64,000 nt of DNA, from the NCBI RefSeq assembly GCF_000384215.1, contig NZ_KB913032.1, forward strand, positions 1,203,021 to 1,267,020. Direction: 5' to 3'. The DNA comes from Amycolatopsis alba DSM 44262. Its GTDB lineage: Bacteria; Actinomycetota; Actinomycetes; Mycobacteriales; Pseudonocardiaceae. Positions 37,210 through 45,541 of the stretch are shown here, piece by piece. Position numbers and translations under genes: made by a program. Each line of letters opens with the position of its first letter. Position 1 is the stretch's first letter. Under the pieces are notes generated by a model. That model worked only from the letters and a program-made list of their open reading frames with translations. It did not search any database and was not told the DNA's origin.

Positions 37210-38630
37210 CCCGTCCCACCTGCCGCGGACACCGCACGGCCCGCCTGCGCCGGATCCAGCGCGGGTCCGCGCGGAACCAGTGCCAGTAATCCATTCGGAA
37301 CCGGTTGCCGTTCGGCTTGGCCGTATCCGAGGGAAGCGAGTGCCTCGTTGCTCGCCACCGGGTACTTCAGGCCTGTGTCGGTCACGACGTAGACCGTGCC
37401 GGAACCGGATTCCGCCACCACCGCGCCTCCCGACGGAGGCACGAAGACCGCGTCGGCGACCAACGCGTCCGTGCGCGCCGTCACCGGTATCGCCTTCGCA
37501 CCTTGCGGCAACGGGACCTGTGCGGAGATAACGATTCGAGAACCCTGCGCGCATAACGTCACGGACTGTCCGGTAACGGGCGCTTTTCGCGGGATCCGGT
37601 CGGGATACTCCGCGGGATCGGCCCCGCCCGCCCTCGCCGTGCCGACCTTCGGCACCGCGGCGACGTCGGCCGCGCGCACCGCGACGGGGGCCGGGACGCC
37701 GCTGTAGGCGTCCGCGTTCTGCGGCGTGTTGATCAGCAGGCTCGCCGCGGTCTGGCCGATCGGTTCGAGCCCGTCGGCGTGGACGAGGTAGTAGGACGTC
37801 GCGTCGTTGGGCGACGCCATCGCGTCGACGACCCCGAGCACCGAACCGACCTTCGTCGCGGTGCCGCCGACCTTCGGGCCGGGCCGCCCGGCGTCTTCGA
37901 CCGCGCGGTAGGCCAGATCGCGTCCGGCGGCGACGGTGCCGATCCACCGGGAGGACACCGCGATCGCCGGGTAGGTGTCGAACTGCAACGCCGTGGCGGC
38001 CTCCGAGGTGAGCCGATAGCGGCGTCCCGCCGTCACGAGATACCGGTCCCCCTCGGGGACGCGGACCACCACGGCCTGATCCTTCGGAAGGTCGACTCCG
38101 GACGCGGGCGCGCCGAGGAGCACCGTCGTCTCCGGTTCGGCCGACGCGGGCGCGTCCTGGGTCGTCCGCGAGCAGCTCGTCCACGGGGTGTTCACCAGCG
38201 CGGCCGCCGCCGGCAGCGAGTCGGGGGCGCCGGGGATGCCGATCTGCGAACCGCGCGGGGCCTTCGCGAGCTTGTCCGAAGGGACGGTCACTGTGGCCTC
38301 GCCGTTGCCGCCCGCCATCAGCCGCGCGGAAGCGTAGTTGAGCACGGGATGCAGCGCGCCGTCCTGGCCGAGGATGTACCGCGCGCCGGTGCCCTCCTCG
38401 ACGATCACCTTGCCGCCCGCCAGCCAATCCTTGCCGCCGGAGGGGTTCAGCAGGCCGAGCACGCCGAACACCGCGGTGACCAGCAAGGCGACGCCGAGTC
38501 CGCACAGGGTTCCGATGACCAGCCTGCGGCTCGGGGCGACCGGATGGTTGGCGTCAGCCGAGACCAGTGCCGAAACCAGTCTCCTGCGGAGGAATTGGTA
38601 GGCCTGAATCTGGTCCCGCTGCGTCCACAC
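37206..38630 (-). CDS. eccB: Type VII secretion protein EccB
   Basis: 474 residues. Starts MWTQRDQIQAYQFLRRRLVSAL, the conserved EccB N-terminus; one TM helix at about 40-62; large periplasmic domain with R1-R4-type repeats and Cys pairs (WTSCS, TLCAQ). Part of the ESX inner-membrane complex with EccC, EccD and EccE. First gene of an operon with two response regulators; divergent from eccE. Confidence 0.95.
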   Translation of the reverse strand: MWTQRDQIQAYQFLRRRLVSALVSADANHPVAPSRRLVIGTLCGLGVALLVTAVFGVLGLLNPSGGKDWLAGGKVIVEEGTGARYILGQDGALHPVLNYASARLMAGGNGEATVTVPSDKLAKAPRGSQIGIPGAPDSLPAAAALVNTPWTSCSRTTQDAPASAEPETTVLLGAPASGVDLPKDQAVVVRVPEGDRYLVTAGRRYRLTSEAATALQFDTYPAIAVSSRWIGTVAAGRDLAYRAVEDAGRPGPKVGGTATKVGSVLGVVDAMASPNDATSYYLVHADGLEPIGQTAASLLINTPQNADAYSGVPAPVAVRAADVAAVPKVGTARAGGADPAEYPDRIPRKAPVTGQSVTLCAQGSRIVISAQVPLPQGAKAIPVTARTDALVADAVFVPPSGGAVVAESGSGTVYVVTDTGLKYPVASNEALASLGYGQAERQPVPNGLLALVPRGPALDPAQAGRAVSAAGGTG

Positions 38631-38777
38631 GCTCCCGTCCCCCGCCGTTCGTGCCCACCCGTTCGAGGGTGCTCACGTTAGGTTCCGGCCCCGGTTGGCG
38701 GTGAGGGTAATTTTTACGCCCCTCCCCCGCGCGGGGCGCGGCTACCGTCGAGCGCGTGCACGGAGAAGGGGAATTCC

Positions 38778-39863
38778 TTGTCGGTTGAAGCCCCGGCGGT
38801 GGGGACACCCCGCCCGACCCCGGAACAGACTCCCGCTCACGGCGTCGCGGGCGCGGCGCCGCTGCCCTGGCTGCTGCCGATCCGCCCGCTGCAGGCGGCG
38901 CTCTGGGAGATCGCCGGGATCGCGATCCTGCTCGCCTTGACCGTCGACGGGATCCCGCAGGCCGGGTGGATCAGCGTCACCGCGGCCGCCGGTGTCCTCC
39001 TGCTGACGACGTCGGTCCGGTTCGCCGGGCGCCACGCCGCCGGCTGGCTGCTCACCTGGGCCGGTTACCGGTTGAAGCGCCGCGACAAGAACGAGGTCCC
39101 CGATCCGCTGCACCGGCTCGCCGGTCCCGTCCGGGTGCGCCAGCATGTCGACCGTGCGGGCAACCGTTTCGGTGTCGCCGAGGTCCGCGACGGCTGGAGC
39201 GCCATCGTCCGGCTCACCCCCGGCGCCATGCAGCCCGGACCCGACACACTGACCGGAATCCTGCGCGAGGCGTACGCGAGCACCGGGATCCCCTTGTCCA
39301 GCGCGCAGCTTCTGACCTGGACAGTCCCTAATGGACAGTCCTTGCTCCGGGTCCGCTGGCTCACCGTCCGATACCGGCCCGAGGATGCGCCGATCGCGGC
39401 GCTCGCCCGCGGCGGCGGAGAACTCGGCGCGCTGCGGAGCACCGCCTGCGCGGCGCTGGCACTCATGGGCGCGCTGGCCGAAGCCGGGTTCGAGAGCACC
39501 GTGCTCGAAGCCGGTGAGGTGGCGGAAGAACTGCGCGTCGCGCTCGGGAGTGGTCAGGACGCGCCGGTGGACGGCTGGCGTTCCTGGGACTGGGGCGGCG
39601 CGTCGCAGGTCTGCTACCGGCCCAAGTCGGAGCGGGACCTCGCGCGGACATTGGATCTTCACGTGCCAGGCTCGGCGTTCACCGCGACTTCGTACACGCT
39701 GTACCGATCGCCCGGCGGGCGGGAGAAGTCCGAGGTGACCATCCGGGTCGGCGGGCGACCGGGAGCGGAAACGGCGCGGCCGAGCGGGATCGCGGTGACC
39801 CCGCTGCACGGACGGCACGCGACGGCGGTCCGGCGGACCCTTCCGCTGGCGCTGGAGAACTGA
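38778..39863 (+). CDS. eccE: Type VII secretion protein EccE
   Basis: 361 residues from TTG 38778 with GAAGGGG upstream. Two adjacent TM helices (about 35-55 and 62-80) followed by a cytosolic domain containing GNRFGVAEVRDGWSAIVRLT, typical of EccE. Peripheral subunit of the ESX membrane complex. The TTG start is unusual but no better in-frame start precedes the conserved region. Ends at a hairpin shared with eccD. Confidence 0.88.
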   Translation: MSVEAPAVGTPRPTPEQTPAHGVAGAAPLPWLLPIRPLQAALWEIAGIAILLALTVDGIPQAGWISVTAAAGVLLLTTSVRFAGRHAAGWLLTWAGYRLKRRDKNEVPDPLHRLAGPVRVRQHVDRAGNRFGVAEVRDGWSAIVRLTPGAMQPGPDTLTGILREAYASTGIPLSSAQLLTWTVPNGQSLLRVRWLTVRYRPEDAPIAALARGGGELGALRSTACAALALMGALAEAGFESTVLEAGEVAEELRVALGSGQDAPVDGWRSWDWGGASQVCYRPKSERDLARTLDLHVPGSAFTATSYTLYRSPGGREKSEVTIRVGGRPGAETARPSGIAVTPLHGRHATAVRRTLPLALEN

Positions 39864-39872
39864 GGGGGCTGT

Positions 39873-39922
39873 CCGTGGAGGACTCCTTTCCTCACTGAGG
39901 GTAGGGAAGGAGTCCTCCACGG
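39873..39922. terminator. Hairpin between convergent eccE and eccD
   Basis: Arms 39873-39891 and 39904-39922 (CCGTGGAGGACTCC core) pair with one mismatch; 12-nt loop. No T-run. Arm includes GGAG-ga-CTCC, so the arm can self-fold as in the other junction hairpins. Confidence 0.7.
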
Positions 39923-39944
39923 CGTAATGCGTGGAGCGGAGAGG

Positions 39945-41321
39945 TCAGCCGCGCACGGCCTCGTAGACCCCGGCGATCATGCCGACGAACGGGACCAGGG
40001 AAAGCAACACCAGGAACTCGACGATGTCGAGAGTCCTTGCCCAGTAAGGCGAACGGCGTCCCTTCACGACACGGGTCGCGTAAGTGAGACAGACACCCGC
40101 GGCGACGACGACCGCGCAGCCCGCAGCGAAGACGAACGAACGCGGACCACCCGCGGCGAGCCAGGACCCGGCCGCCGCCAACGCGGCCGCGCCGAAACCG
40201 ATGAGCACGAGCCGCTGCGAACGACCCGCGAACGCGCGCGAGCGCAGCATCAGCGCCAGCCCCAGCAGCGCGCACAGGCCCGCTTCCCAAGCGCCGCCTG
40301 AAGACGACAGGACCACCGACGCCGAGACCACGGTGAGCCCGAGCGCGACGAGCAGCCCGGTCAGCAGCGACTGCGCGTAGGTCGTGCCGCCGACCATGTC
40401 CTCGCCGAGCGAAGGGTTCTCGTCGGCGCGGAACGCGTCCATGTCGTCGGGCACCCTGGGCAGGGGCAGCCTGCCGAGCCGCAGCGCCATCATCGGCGCC
40501 ACCGCGGCCAGCGCCGTCGCCACGACGGCGACCACGGCGGCCGCCGAAACCGCGCGGACGTCGGCGAGCAGGACGATGGCGGTGGTGATCGCGCCGAGCC
40601 CCGCCGACACGGTCACCGCGACGAACCAGGGCAGCCGGTCGGCCACCGAAACGGCCGCGATCACGCCGTACACGGTCACCACGGCGAGTCCGGCGGCCAG
40701 CGGCCCGGCCGACAGGGAGAACAGCGGATGCGGCGGCAGGATCGACATCCCGGCCAGCAGTGCCGCGCCGACCCCGGCGAGCGCGCCGGCGGCACCGGCC
40801 TCCGCGTCGCCGTACGCGCGGCTCAGCGCGCCACCGCCCAGCACCAGTACCAGCGCGAGCAGCCCGGTCCCGATCGGCGCCAGCACACTGCCGGACGCCG
40901 CCGCCTGCACCAGCAGGCCACCGGCGAGCAGCAGCACCACGGACGCGACGATGCCCGCCTTGCGCGCCACCGACGGTCCCCACCGGCCGGTGCCCGACTC
41001 GGCGACACTCGCGATCGAGTCGACGACGTCATCGAACAGCAACGGACCCCGCGGGCGTTCCCGCGGGGTCAAGTGGAGGACTTCGCCGTCGCGCACCTGC
41101 GCCGCGGCGACCGTGAGCCCGAGCGCGAGCGGAGCACCGCCGAGCCGGGACAGCACCCAGCCCGGATGCTCGGCCGACGCCTGTCCCGAAGCGCCCGCGA
41201 GCCGCACGAGCTGCGGGACGAGTTCGGCGAACGTGCTCTGCTGCGGCAGCGCCACATCGACACGCGCCCGCGGTGTCACCACCGTGACGCGCCGGGTGGA
41301 GCCCGCGATCGCGGCCGTCAT
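39945..41321 (-). CDS. eccD: Type VII secretion integral membrane protein EccD
   Basis: 458 residues. N-terminal ubiquitin-like domain (about 10-92, RRVTVVTPRARVDVALPQQ start) and 11 TM helices from about 118 on. Central membrane component of the ESX pore. Last gene of a six-gene minus operon (45388 to 39945) with secreted substrates upstream; ATG-region overlap with the YbaB-like stop/start boundary (ATGA). Confidence 0.93.
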   Translation of the reverse strand: MTAAIAGSTRRVTVVTPRARVDVALPQQSTFAELVPQLVRLAGASGQASAEHPGWVLSRLGGAPLALGLTVAAAQVRDGEVLHLTPRERPRGPLLFDDVVDSIASVAESGTGRWGPSVARKAGIVASVVLLLAGGLLVQAAASGSVLAPIGTGLLALVLVLGGGALSRAYGDAEAGAAGALAGVGAALLAGMSILPPHPLFSLSAGPLAAGLAVVTVYGVIAAVSVADRLPWFVAVTVSAGLGAITTAIVLLADVRAVSAAAVVAVVATALAAVAPMMALRLGRLPLPRVPDDMDAFRADENPSLGEDMVGGTTYAQSLLTGLLVALGLTVVSASVVLSSSGGAWEAGLCALLGLALMLRSRAFAGRSQRLVLIGFGAAALAAAGSWLAAGGPRSFVFAAGCAVVVAAGVCLTYATRVVKGRRSPYWARTLDIVEFLVLLSLVPFVGMIAGVYEAVRG

Positions 41322-41647
41322 GCTTCGATCGACTTGGCGGACTCGATGACCGGGGCGAATTTGGCGCTGCTGGCCTCGGCCAGTTTCTGCAGCCCGTTGT
41401 TGACCGCCTCCAGCACGATCTCCGAGATGTTGCGCGCGTCGTACTGGCGCAGCGCGCGCGGGTCGATGTCGATCGAGGTGAACCGGCCGTCACCGCGCAG
41501 GACGACGGTGACCTCGTTCTGCCGCGAGTGCGCCTTGACCTCCATCGCCTCGACCGAACGCTGGATGCGCTGCACCTCTTCGGTCTGCTTGCGGACCTGG
41601 TCCAGCAACTCGTCCATATCCGGCATGGCGTAGGGGTCGGTGGTCAC
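41318..41647 (-). CDS. YbaB/EbfC-like protein in ESX operon
   Basis: 109 residues. N-terminal helix (MDELLDQVRKQTEEVQRIQRSV), beta hairpins (VTVVLRGDGRFTSIDID) and C-terminal helix, matching the YbaB/EbfC dimer fold. Housekeeping YbaB sits with dnaX-recR; this copy is instead coupled both to an LpqN-like gene (GTGA) and to eccD (ATGA). A role in ESX substrate handling is inferred from context only; DNA binding is the family's known property. Confidence 0.82.
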   Translation of the reverse strand: MTTDPYAMPDMDELLDQVRKQTEEVQRIQRSVEAMEVKAHSRQNEVTVVLRGDGRFTSIDIDPRALRQYDARNISEIVLEAVNNGLQKLAEASSAKFAPVIESAKSIEA

Positions 41648-42162
41648 GAATCTTCTCCTTCATCTGCGGTGAAATCCCGCCGGACGTGGACACTGCCCAC
41701 GAACCGCCGGAAGTCGTCGCCGAGGCCGCGGGCCGCCTCGGGCGTTGCGGTGCAGGCGATCTCGAGGATCAGCCGTTCGGCCGGGGTCGCACCCGGCACG
41801 GTCAGCTGCACCTGCGTCTGTACGAGGTCCTGGCCCTCGCCGGTGCGGAGGCGCAGTACCTGCGTCACCCCTGGCGCGACGCCGGTGCCGATCACCTTGC
41901 GCCGCACCACTTCCAGCGCGGCCATCGACCGGCCGAGACGTTCGACGGCCTCGTCGGCGATGTCGGTGATCTGCGCCTGGTCGGGCCGCTGCCCCACGCT
42001 CAGGGTGATGTTCGGGGTGAACTCCTCGTCCGTCCCGGAACGCACGGCCACGAAGACCGCGCCCTCGGCGCCGACGGACGCCGGTTCGACGGGCACCCAC
42101 CCGTCGGGGATGTCGAATCCCAGCGGGAGGGAAACCCGGTCCTGCGTCGCCATCGCGTTCAT
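41644..42162 (-). CDS. LpqN/LpqT-like protein in ESX operon
   Basis: 172 residues from ATG 42162 (GTG 42171, overlapping the upstream stop, and ATG 42153 are alternatives). One alpha/beta domain beginning with LPLGFDIPDGWVPVEPA and FVAVRS, reminiscent of the LpqN/LpqT and PsbP-like fold found near ESX genes. No signal peptide or lipobox, unlike LpqN, so cytosolic. Function unknown. Confidence 0.65.
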   Translation of the reverse strand: MNAMATQDRVSLPLGFDIPDGWVPVEPASVGAEGAVFVAVRSGTDEEFTPNITLSVGQRPDQAQITDIADEAVERLGRSMAALEVVRRKVIGTGVAPGVTQVLRLRTGEGQDLVQTQVQLTVPGATPAERLILEIACTATPEAARGLGDDFRRFVGSVHVRRDFTADEGEDS

Positions 42163-42167
42163 CCCCG

Positions 42168-43532
42168 TCACCACGTGCCCACGTAGGAGACCGCGTCGTC
42201 CCACGCCTCGCCGACGGCGTCCGCCGCCTGGCCGGCCGCACCGCTCACCGCGTCGACGGCCGCGCCGCCGTATTCGCCGACGGTGTCCGCGATCTTCGGC
42301 AGGTCGATGTCGATCTTCGCGCCGAGCCCGGCACCGAGGCCGAGCGCGACACCCGCCTTGAAGTTGACCTTGATGTGCCCGGCGTCGTAGACGGCCTGGC
42401 CGTCGAGCTGCGCGCCGAGTCCGTACTGGAGGGTGCCACTCGCGCCGACGCCCACTCCGGCCACGTCCGCCGCGAGCTCGCCTTCGATCTTACCGCCGAC
42501 GAAGGCGTTGGCGTGCACACCGACACCGTGCGCGCCGGCCTGGAGCGAACCGTTCACCTCGCCGCCGAGGAACGCGGTGCCCTTGGCGCTGCCCGAAGCG
42601 ACGCCCCATTCCTTCTTGCCTTCGAGTTCTTCCTTGAAGGCGGCGAGTTCCGCGTGACCGGACGCCTTGACGTCCCAACCCTGCGAGGAGACCTTGGCGT
42701 CCCAGCCGGGGGTGAAGCCGTCCTGCTCCTGCTTCCACTTGGCATACGTGATCTCGGTGTTGCCCCAGGCCTTGTCGCGCAGGCCATCCGGCTTCGGCCT
42801 GCCGAACGGCGTGTCGCCGGCACGCGGGGCGCGCGTGCCTTCGAGACCATCCCAGGTGAGCTTCTTCCAGCCGGAATTGCCGAACCAGGAAGGCTGCGAG
42901 CGCGGGCGCTTGCGGCCGTCGAGCGCTTCGCCGTTGAGCCAGTGCAACGGGCCGCGGCCCCATTTGCCGAGTTCGTGCTCGATCCGGCCGGTGCCCTCCG
43001 GCGGGAACAGGCGCGCGAGTTCCTCGCTCAGCTCGTCAGCGATCTCTTGCGCCGCCTGAGCAGCCCGTTCACCGAGCTGCCGGGCGGCGGAGATGAACGC
43101 GTTGACCGCGTTCGCGTTCGCCGTCCGCGCCTGGCTGGTGAGCTGCGCGGCGTACTGGTCGAACTGGGCGAGAATCGAGTCCACACAGGACTTCGCGCCC
43201 TGCAGGGCCTGCGCGCCCGCCCGCAGCCGGTTCGACTGGTCGCTCAGCTTCGCGCCGAGCTCACCGAGTTCCTCGCTCAGTTTCGCCGCGGACGTGGCGA
43301 ACGCGGTGTAGGCGTCGCCCTCCCAGGACGCGTTGAGCGCCTTCGCCGCCTTGCCGACCTCGTCCGCCCGGCCCGAAACCGTCGACGCCCGCTCACCGCA
43401 CCGCTGGCCGGCCGCGTTCAGCGCCGACGGGTCACCGGTGACCCGTCGCTGGTACTCGACCACGAGCCGCCGATAGTTCGACAGGATCGAGCTGACGACG
43501 CCCGACGCGTCGACCACACCGCTCCCCGACAC
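42168..43532 (-). CDS. Large WXG-type ESX substrate with glycine-rich C-terminal domain
   Basis: 454 residues. N-terminal helical WXG domain (about 1-105; WEG turn in ASWEGDAYTAFATSAAKL), a further coiled-coil stretch to about 170, a basic aromatic linker, then a Gly/Ala-rich repetitive segment (about 310-415) of alternating small and hydrophobic residues such as GVGVHANAFVGGKIEGEL. Acidic helical C-terminus. Fits a secreted polymorphic effector or surface protein. No known toxin motif recognised. Confidence 0.75.
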   Translation of the reverse strand: MSGSGVVDASGVVSSILSNYRRLVVEYQRRVTGDPSALNAAGQRCGERASTVSGRADEVGKAAKALNASWEGDAYTAFATSAAKLSEELGELGAKLSDQSNRLRAGAQALQGAKSCVDSILAQFDQYAAQLTSQARTANANAVNAFISAARQLGERAAQAAQEIADELSEELARLFPPEGTGRIEHELGKWGRGPLHWLNGEALDGRKRPRSQPSWFGNSGWKKLTWDGLEGTRAPRAGDTPFGRPKPDGLRDKAWGNTEITYAKWKQEQDGFTPGWDAKVSSQGWDVKASGHAELAAFKEELEGKKEWGVASGSAKGTAFLGGEVNGSLQAGAHGVGVHANAFVGGKIEGELAADVAGVGVGASGTLQYGLGAQLDGQAVYDAGHIKVNFKAGVALGLGAGLGAKIDIDLPKIADTVGEYGGAAVDAVSGAAGQAADAVGEAWDDAVSYVGTW

Positions 43533-43535
43533 GGT

Positions 43536-44594
43536 TTACCTGCCCTTCGCCGGTGAGTCGGCTCCTGCGTCGATGTCGATGTGCTGCTCGAAGTGCTTGC
43601 CGCCGAAGTTCATGTCGATGTCGATATCGATGTCCTGCCCGCCCGGCGCCTGCACGGTGGACTTGCCGGTGCTCAGGTCGGTGGTGATGGTGACCTGGTT
43701 GCCGTTGCCGGCGCTCGGCAGCGAGCCGCCGGAACCGGAACCACCGCCGGACGGTCTGTCCACCGGGATCCACGAGTCCGCGCCGCCCGGCCAGTTGCCC
43801 TGGGAACCGTTGCCGCCCAGCGCGGGCGGCCGGTACTGGGTGAACGGCGGCGTCTGGCCCGGCGTCGTGCCACCACCGGAAGCGCCGCCCGCACCACCGC
43901 CCGCGCCACCGCCGGAACCGCCGACCGCGGCCTGTCCCGAACCGCTGGCGACCGAGCCCGGCGCCTGCGGGTTGGTGACCGGGGTGCCGGAGACCGCCGA
44001 GTTGCCCGCCGCGCCGTTGTCCCCGGCGTCGTTGTGCCCGAACAGTTTCTGGACCTCGCCGATGATGGTGGCGATCTGGGTGATCTGGTTGGCGAGGTCG
44101 ACCACGCCGAGCGCCTTCAGCAGCGCGCCGATCGCTGTAATGAACGCGCGCAGCGAAGCGCTGGTGGCGGTGGAAAGCGCGACGGCGGCGCCGTAGGTCC
44201 ACGGATTCGACATCAGGCCCGCGACCGTCGGGTTCACCGCCGAGACCACCGCTTTGTAGGCGGTCTGCGCGGTCTTGATCAGCGTCCCGGCGATGCCGAG
44301 CAGCTCGGCGCCCTTCTGCACGACCTGGATGATCTTGGTCAGCGAGTTCAGCGAGTCGGTGATCTTCTTCATCGCCGAGTCCGACGCGCCACCGGACCAG
44401 ATCTTGCCCAGCTGCTCGGCGGCCTTCGTCACCTCGTTGTACATGGTGAGGAACTCGTTGGCCTTCTTGAGCACCTCGAGTACGTGCTTCGCGATCTGTT
44501 CCGGCTGGCCGGTGAGGATCTGCGGCAGGATGGTGATCGGCCCGCCCGAGCCCGCTGTCGCGTCCATCGCGCTGGAATTGGGGTAAGTCAGCAT
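43536..44594 (-). CDS. WXG-type ESX substrate with Gly/Ser/Pro-rich tail
   Basis: 352 residues. WXG-like helices (about 20-85, turn WSGGASDSAMKKI), a second helical and hydrophobic segment (about 95-185), then a low-complexity Gly/Ser/Pro region (about 195-300) and an Asp/Ile-rich end (QDIDIDIDMNFGGKHFEQHI). ATG 44594 is preceded by GGGAGGAG. PPE-like overall organisation. Probably exported by this ESX. Confidence 0.75.
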   Translation of the reverse strand: MLTYPNSSAMDATAGSGGPITILPQILTGQPEQIAKHVLEVLKKANEFLTMYNEVTKAAEQLGKIWSGGASDSAMKKITDSLNSLTKIIQVVQKGAELLGIAGTLIKTAQTAYKAVVSAVNPTVAGLMSNPWTYGAAVALSTATSASLRAFITAIGALLKALGVVDLANQITQIATIIGEVQKLFGHNDAGDNGAAGNSAVSGTPVTNPQAPGSVASGSGQAAVGGSGGGAGGGAGGASGGGTTPGQTPPFTQYRPPALGGNGSQGNWPGGADSWIPVDRPSGGGSGSGGSLPSAGNGNQVTITTDLSTGKSTVQAPGGQDIDIDIDMNFGGKHFEQHIDIDAGADSPAKGR

Positions 44595-44611
44595 GTCGCT
44601 CCTCCCGGAAG

Positions 44612-45388
44612 TCAGACGGAAGCCGGGCGGTAGACGCTGACCTTCGCCAGGCCGTTGATGTCCGCTTCGACGATTCCGTGGTTGTAGAGCAGCCCGCCTT
44701 CTCCGGCGATGGCGATGATCGGCTTGCTGTCGGAGAACAGGAGCGGTTCCACCACGACGACGTCTCCGCTGTGCACCCCGCCCGGCACGTCACCGAAGTT
44801 GCGCGCCGTACCGGCGTAGACCTCGATGACCCCGGCCCGCGCCTGGTTGTCGGCGTCACCGGCCAGCCAGTCGTTGAAGTCCGAGACGCCGTGGAACCGC
44901 GTGTCGGTGATCGGGTGGTCGCCGAGCTGCCCCAGCCGCGCGTCCCCCAGATAGCGCAGCACGTTGCCGACCGAAGACGGCTCGCCGTTGCCGCCGGCGC
45001 TGTCGTTGATGGCCAGCGTCGCCAGTTCGGACGCGTGCGAGTTCCCCCAGATCGACGACGTCGACCCCGCGCCGCCTCCGGGACGACCGCCGAATCCGCC
45101 CGCGACCGCCTCGTCGGCGGCCTGGTAGGCGTCGGCGCTGCTCTTGATGAAGCCGTTGATCTGCTGCAGCAGCTGCAGGAGCGTGCGTACCGCCACCACC
45201 TGCTGGCTCTGCATGGCCGTATTGGCCGCCGCCACCGCGCTGCCGAAGGTGGCGAACGACATCGGCTGCAGGACGGTGCGTTCGAGGTCGGCGACGACAT
45301 TGATGCCCTGCATGATGATGCCGCCCAGGTTCCCGACCGCCGAGCGCATGGCCTCGGGCTCCGCCCGGTACTCGCCCGTGCCGACCAT
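44612..45388 (-). CDS. ESX-associated protein with novel C-terminal domain
   Basis: 258 residues from ATG 45388, preceded by AAGGAG. Helical N-terminal half (about 1-95) lacks a clear WXG turn; Gly-rich linker (about 98-112); a 145-residue C-terminal domain with WGNSHASELATLAIND, TRFHGVSDFNDWLAGD and SGDVVVVEPLLFSDSKPI that I do not recognise. First gene of the six-gene operon ending in eccD, divergent from eccC. Confidence 0.7.
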   Translation of the reverse strand: MVGTGEYRAEPEAMRSAVGNLGGIIMQGINVVADLERTVLQPMSFATFGSAVAAANTAMQSQQVVAVRTLLQLLQQINGFIKSSADAYQAADEAVAGGFGGRPGGGAGSTSSIWGNSHASELATLAINDSAGGNGEPSSVGNVLRYLGDARLGQLGDHPITDTRFHGVSDFNDWLAGDADNQARAGVIEVYAGTARNFGDVPGGVHSGDVVVVEPLLFSDSKPIIAIAGEGGLLYNHGIVEADINGLAKVSVYRPASV

Positions 45389-45541
45389 GGCTCTCCTTTT
45401 CTCGTTCCCCCACGTCTGCGTTGACCAGCAGCGTAAGTTCGCCACCAGACGTGAGCGGACGGCAAAAGTACCCACCGCAACGGCGGCACGAGTGGCCAGA
45501 ATGATCGGCAGGATTACCCACAAGCGGCCAGAAAGACCCTG
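45389..45541. promoter_or_regulatory. Divergent eccC / substrate-operon promoter region
   Basis: 153 bp between two divergent ESX transcription units. TTGACC occurs near 45420 but no paired -10 is convincing. No palindrome that would suggest an operator was seen. Confidence 0.35.
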
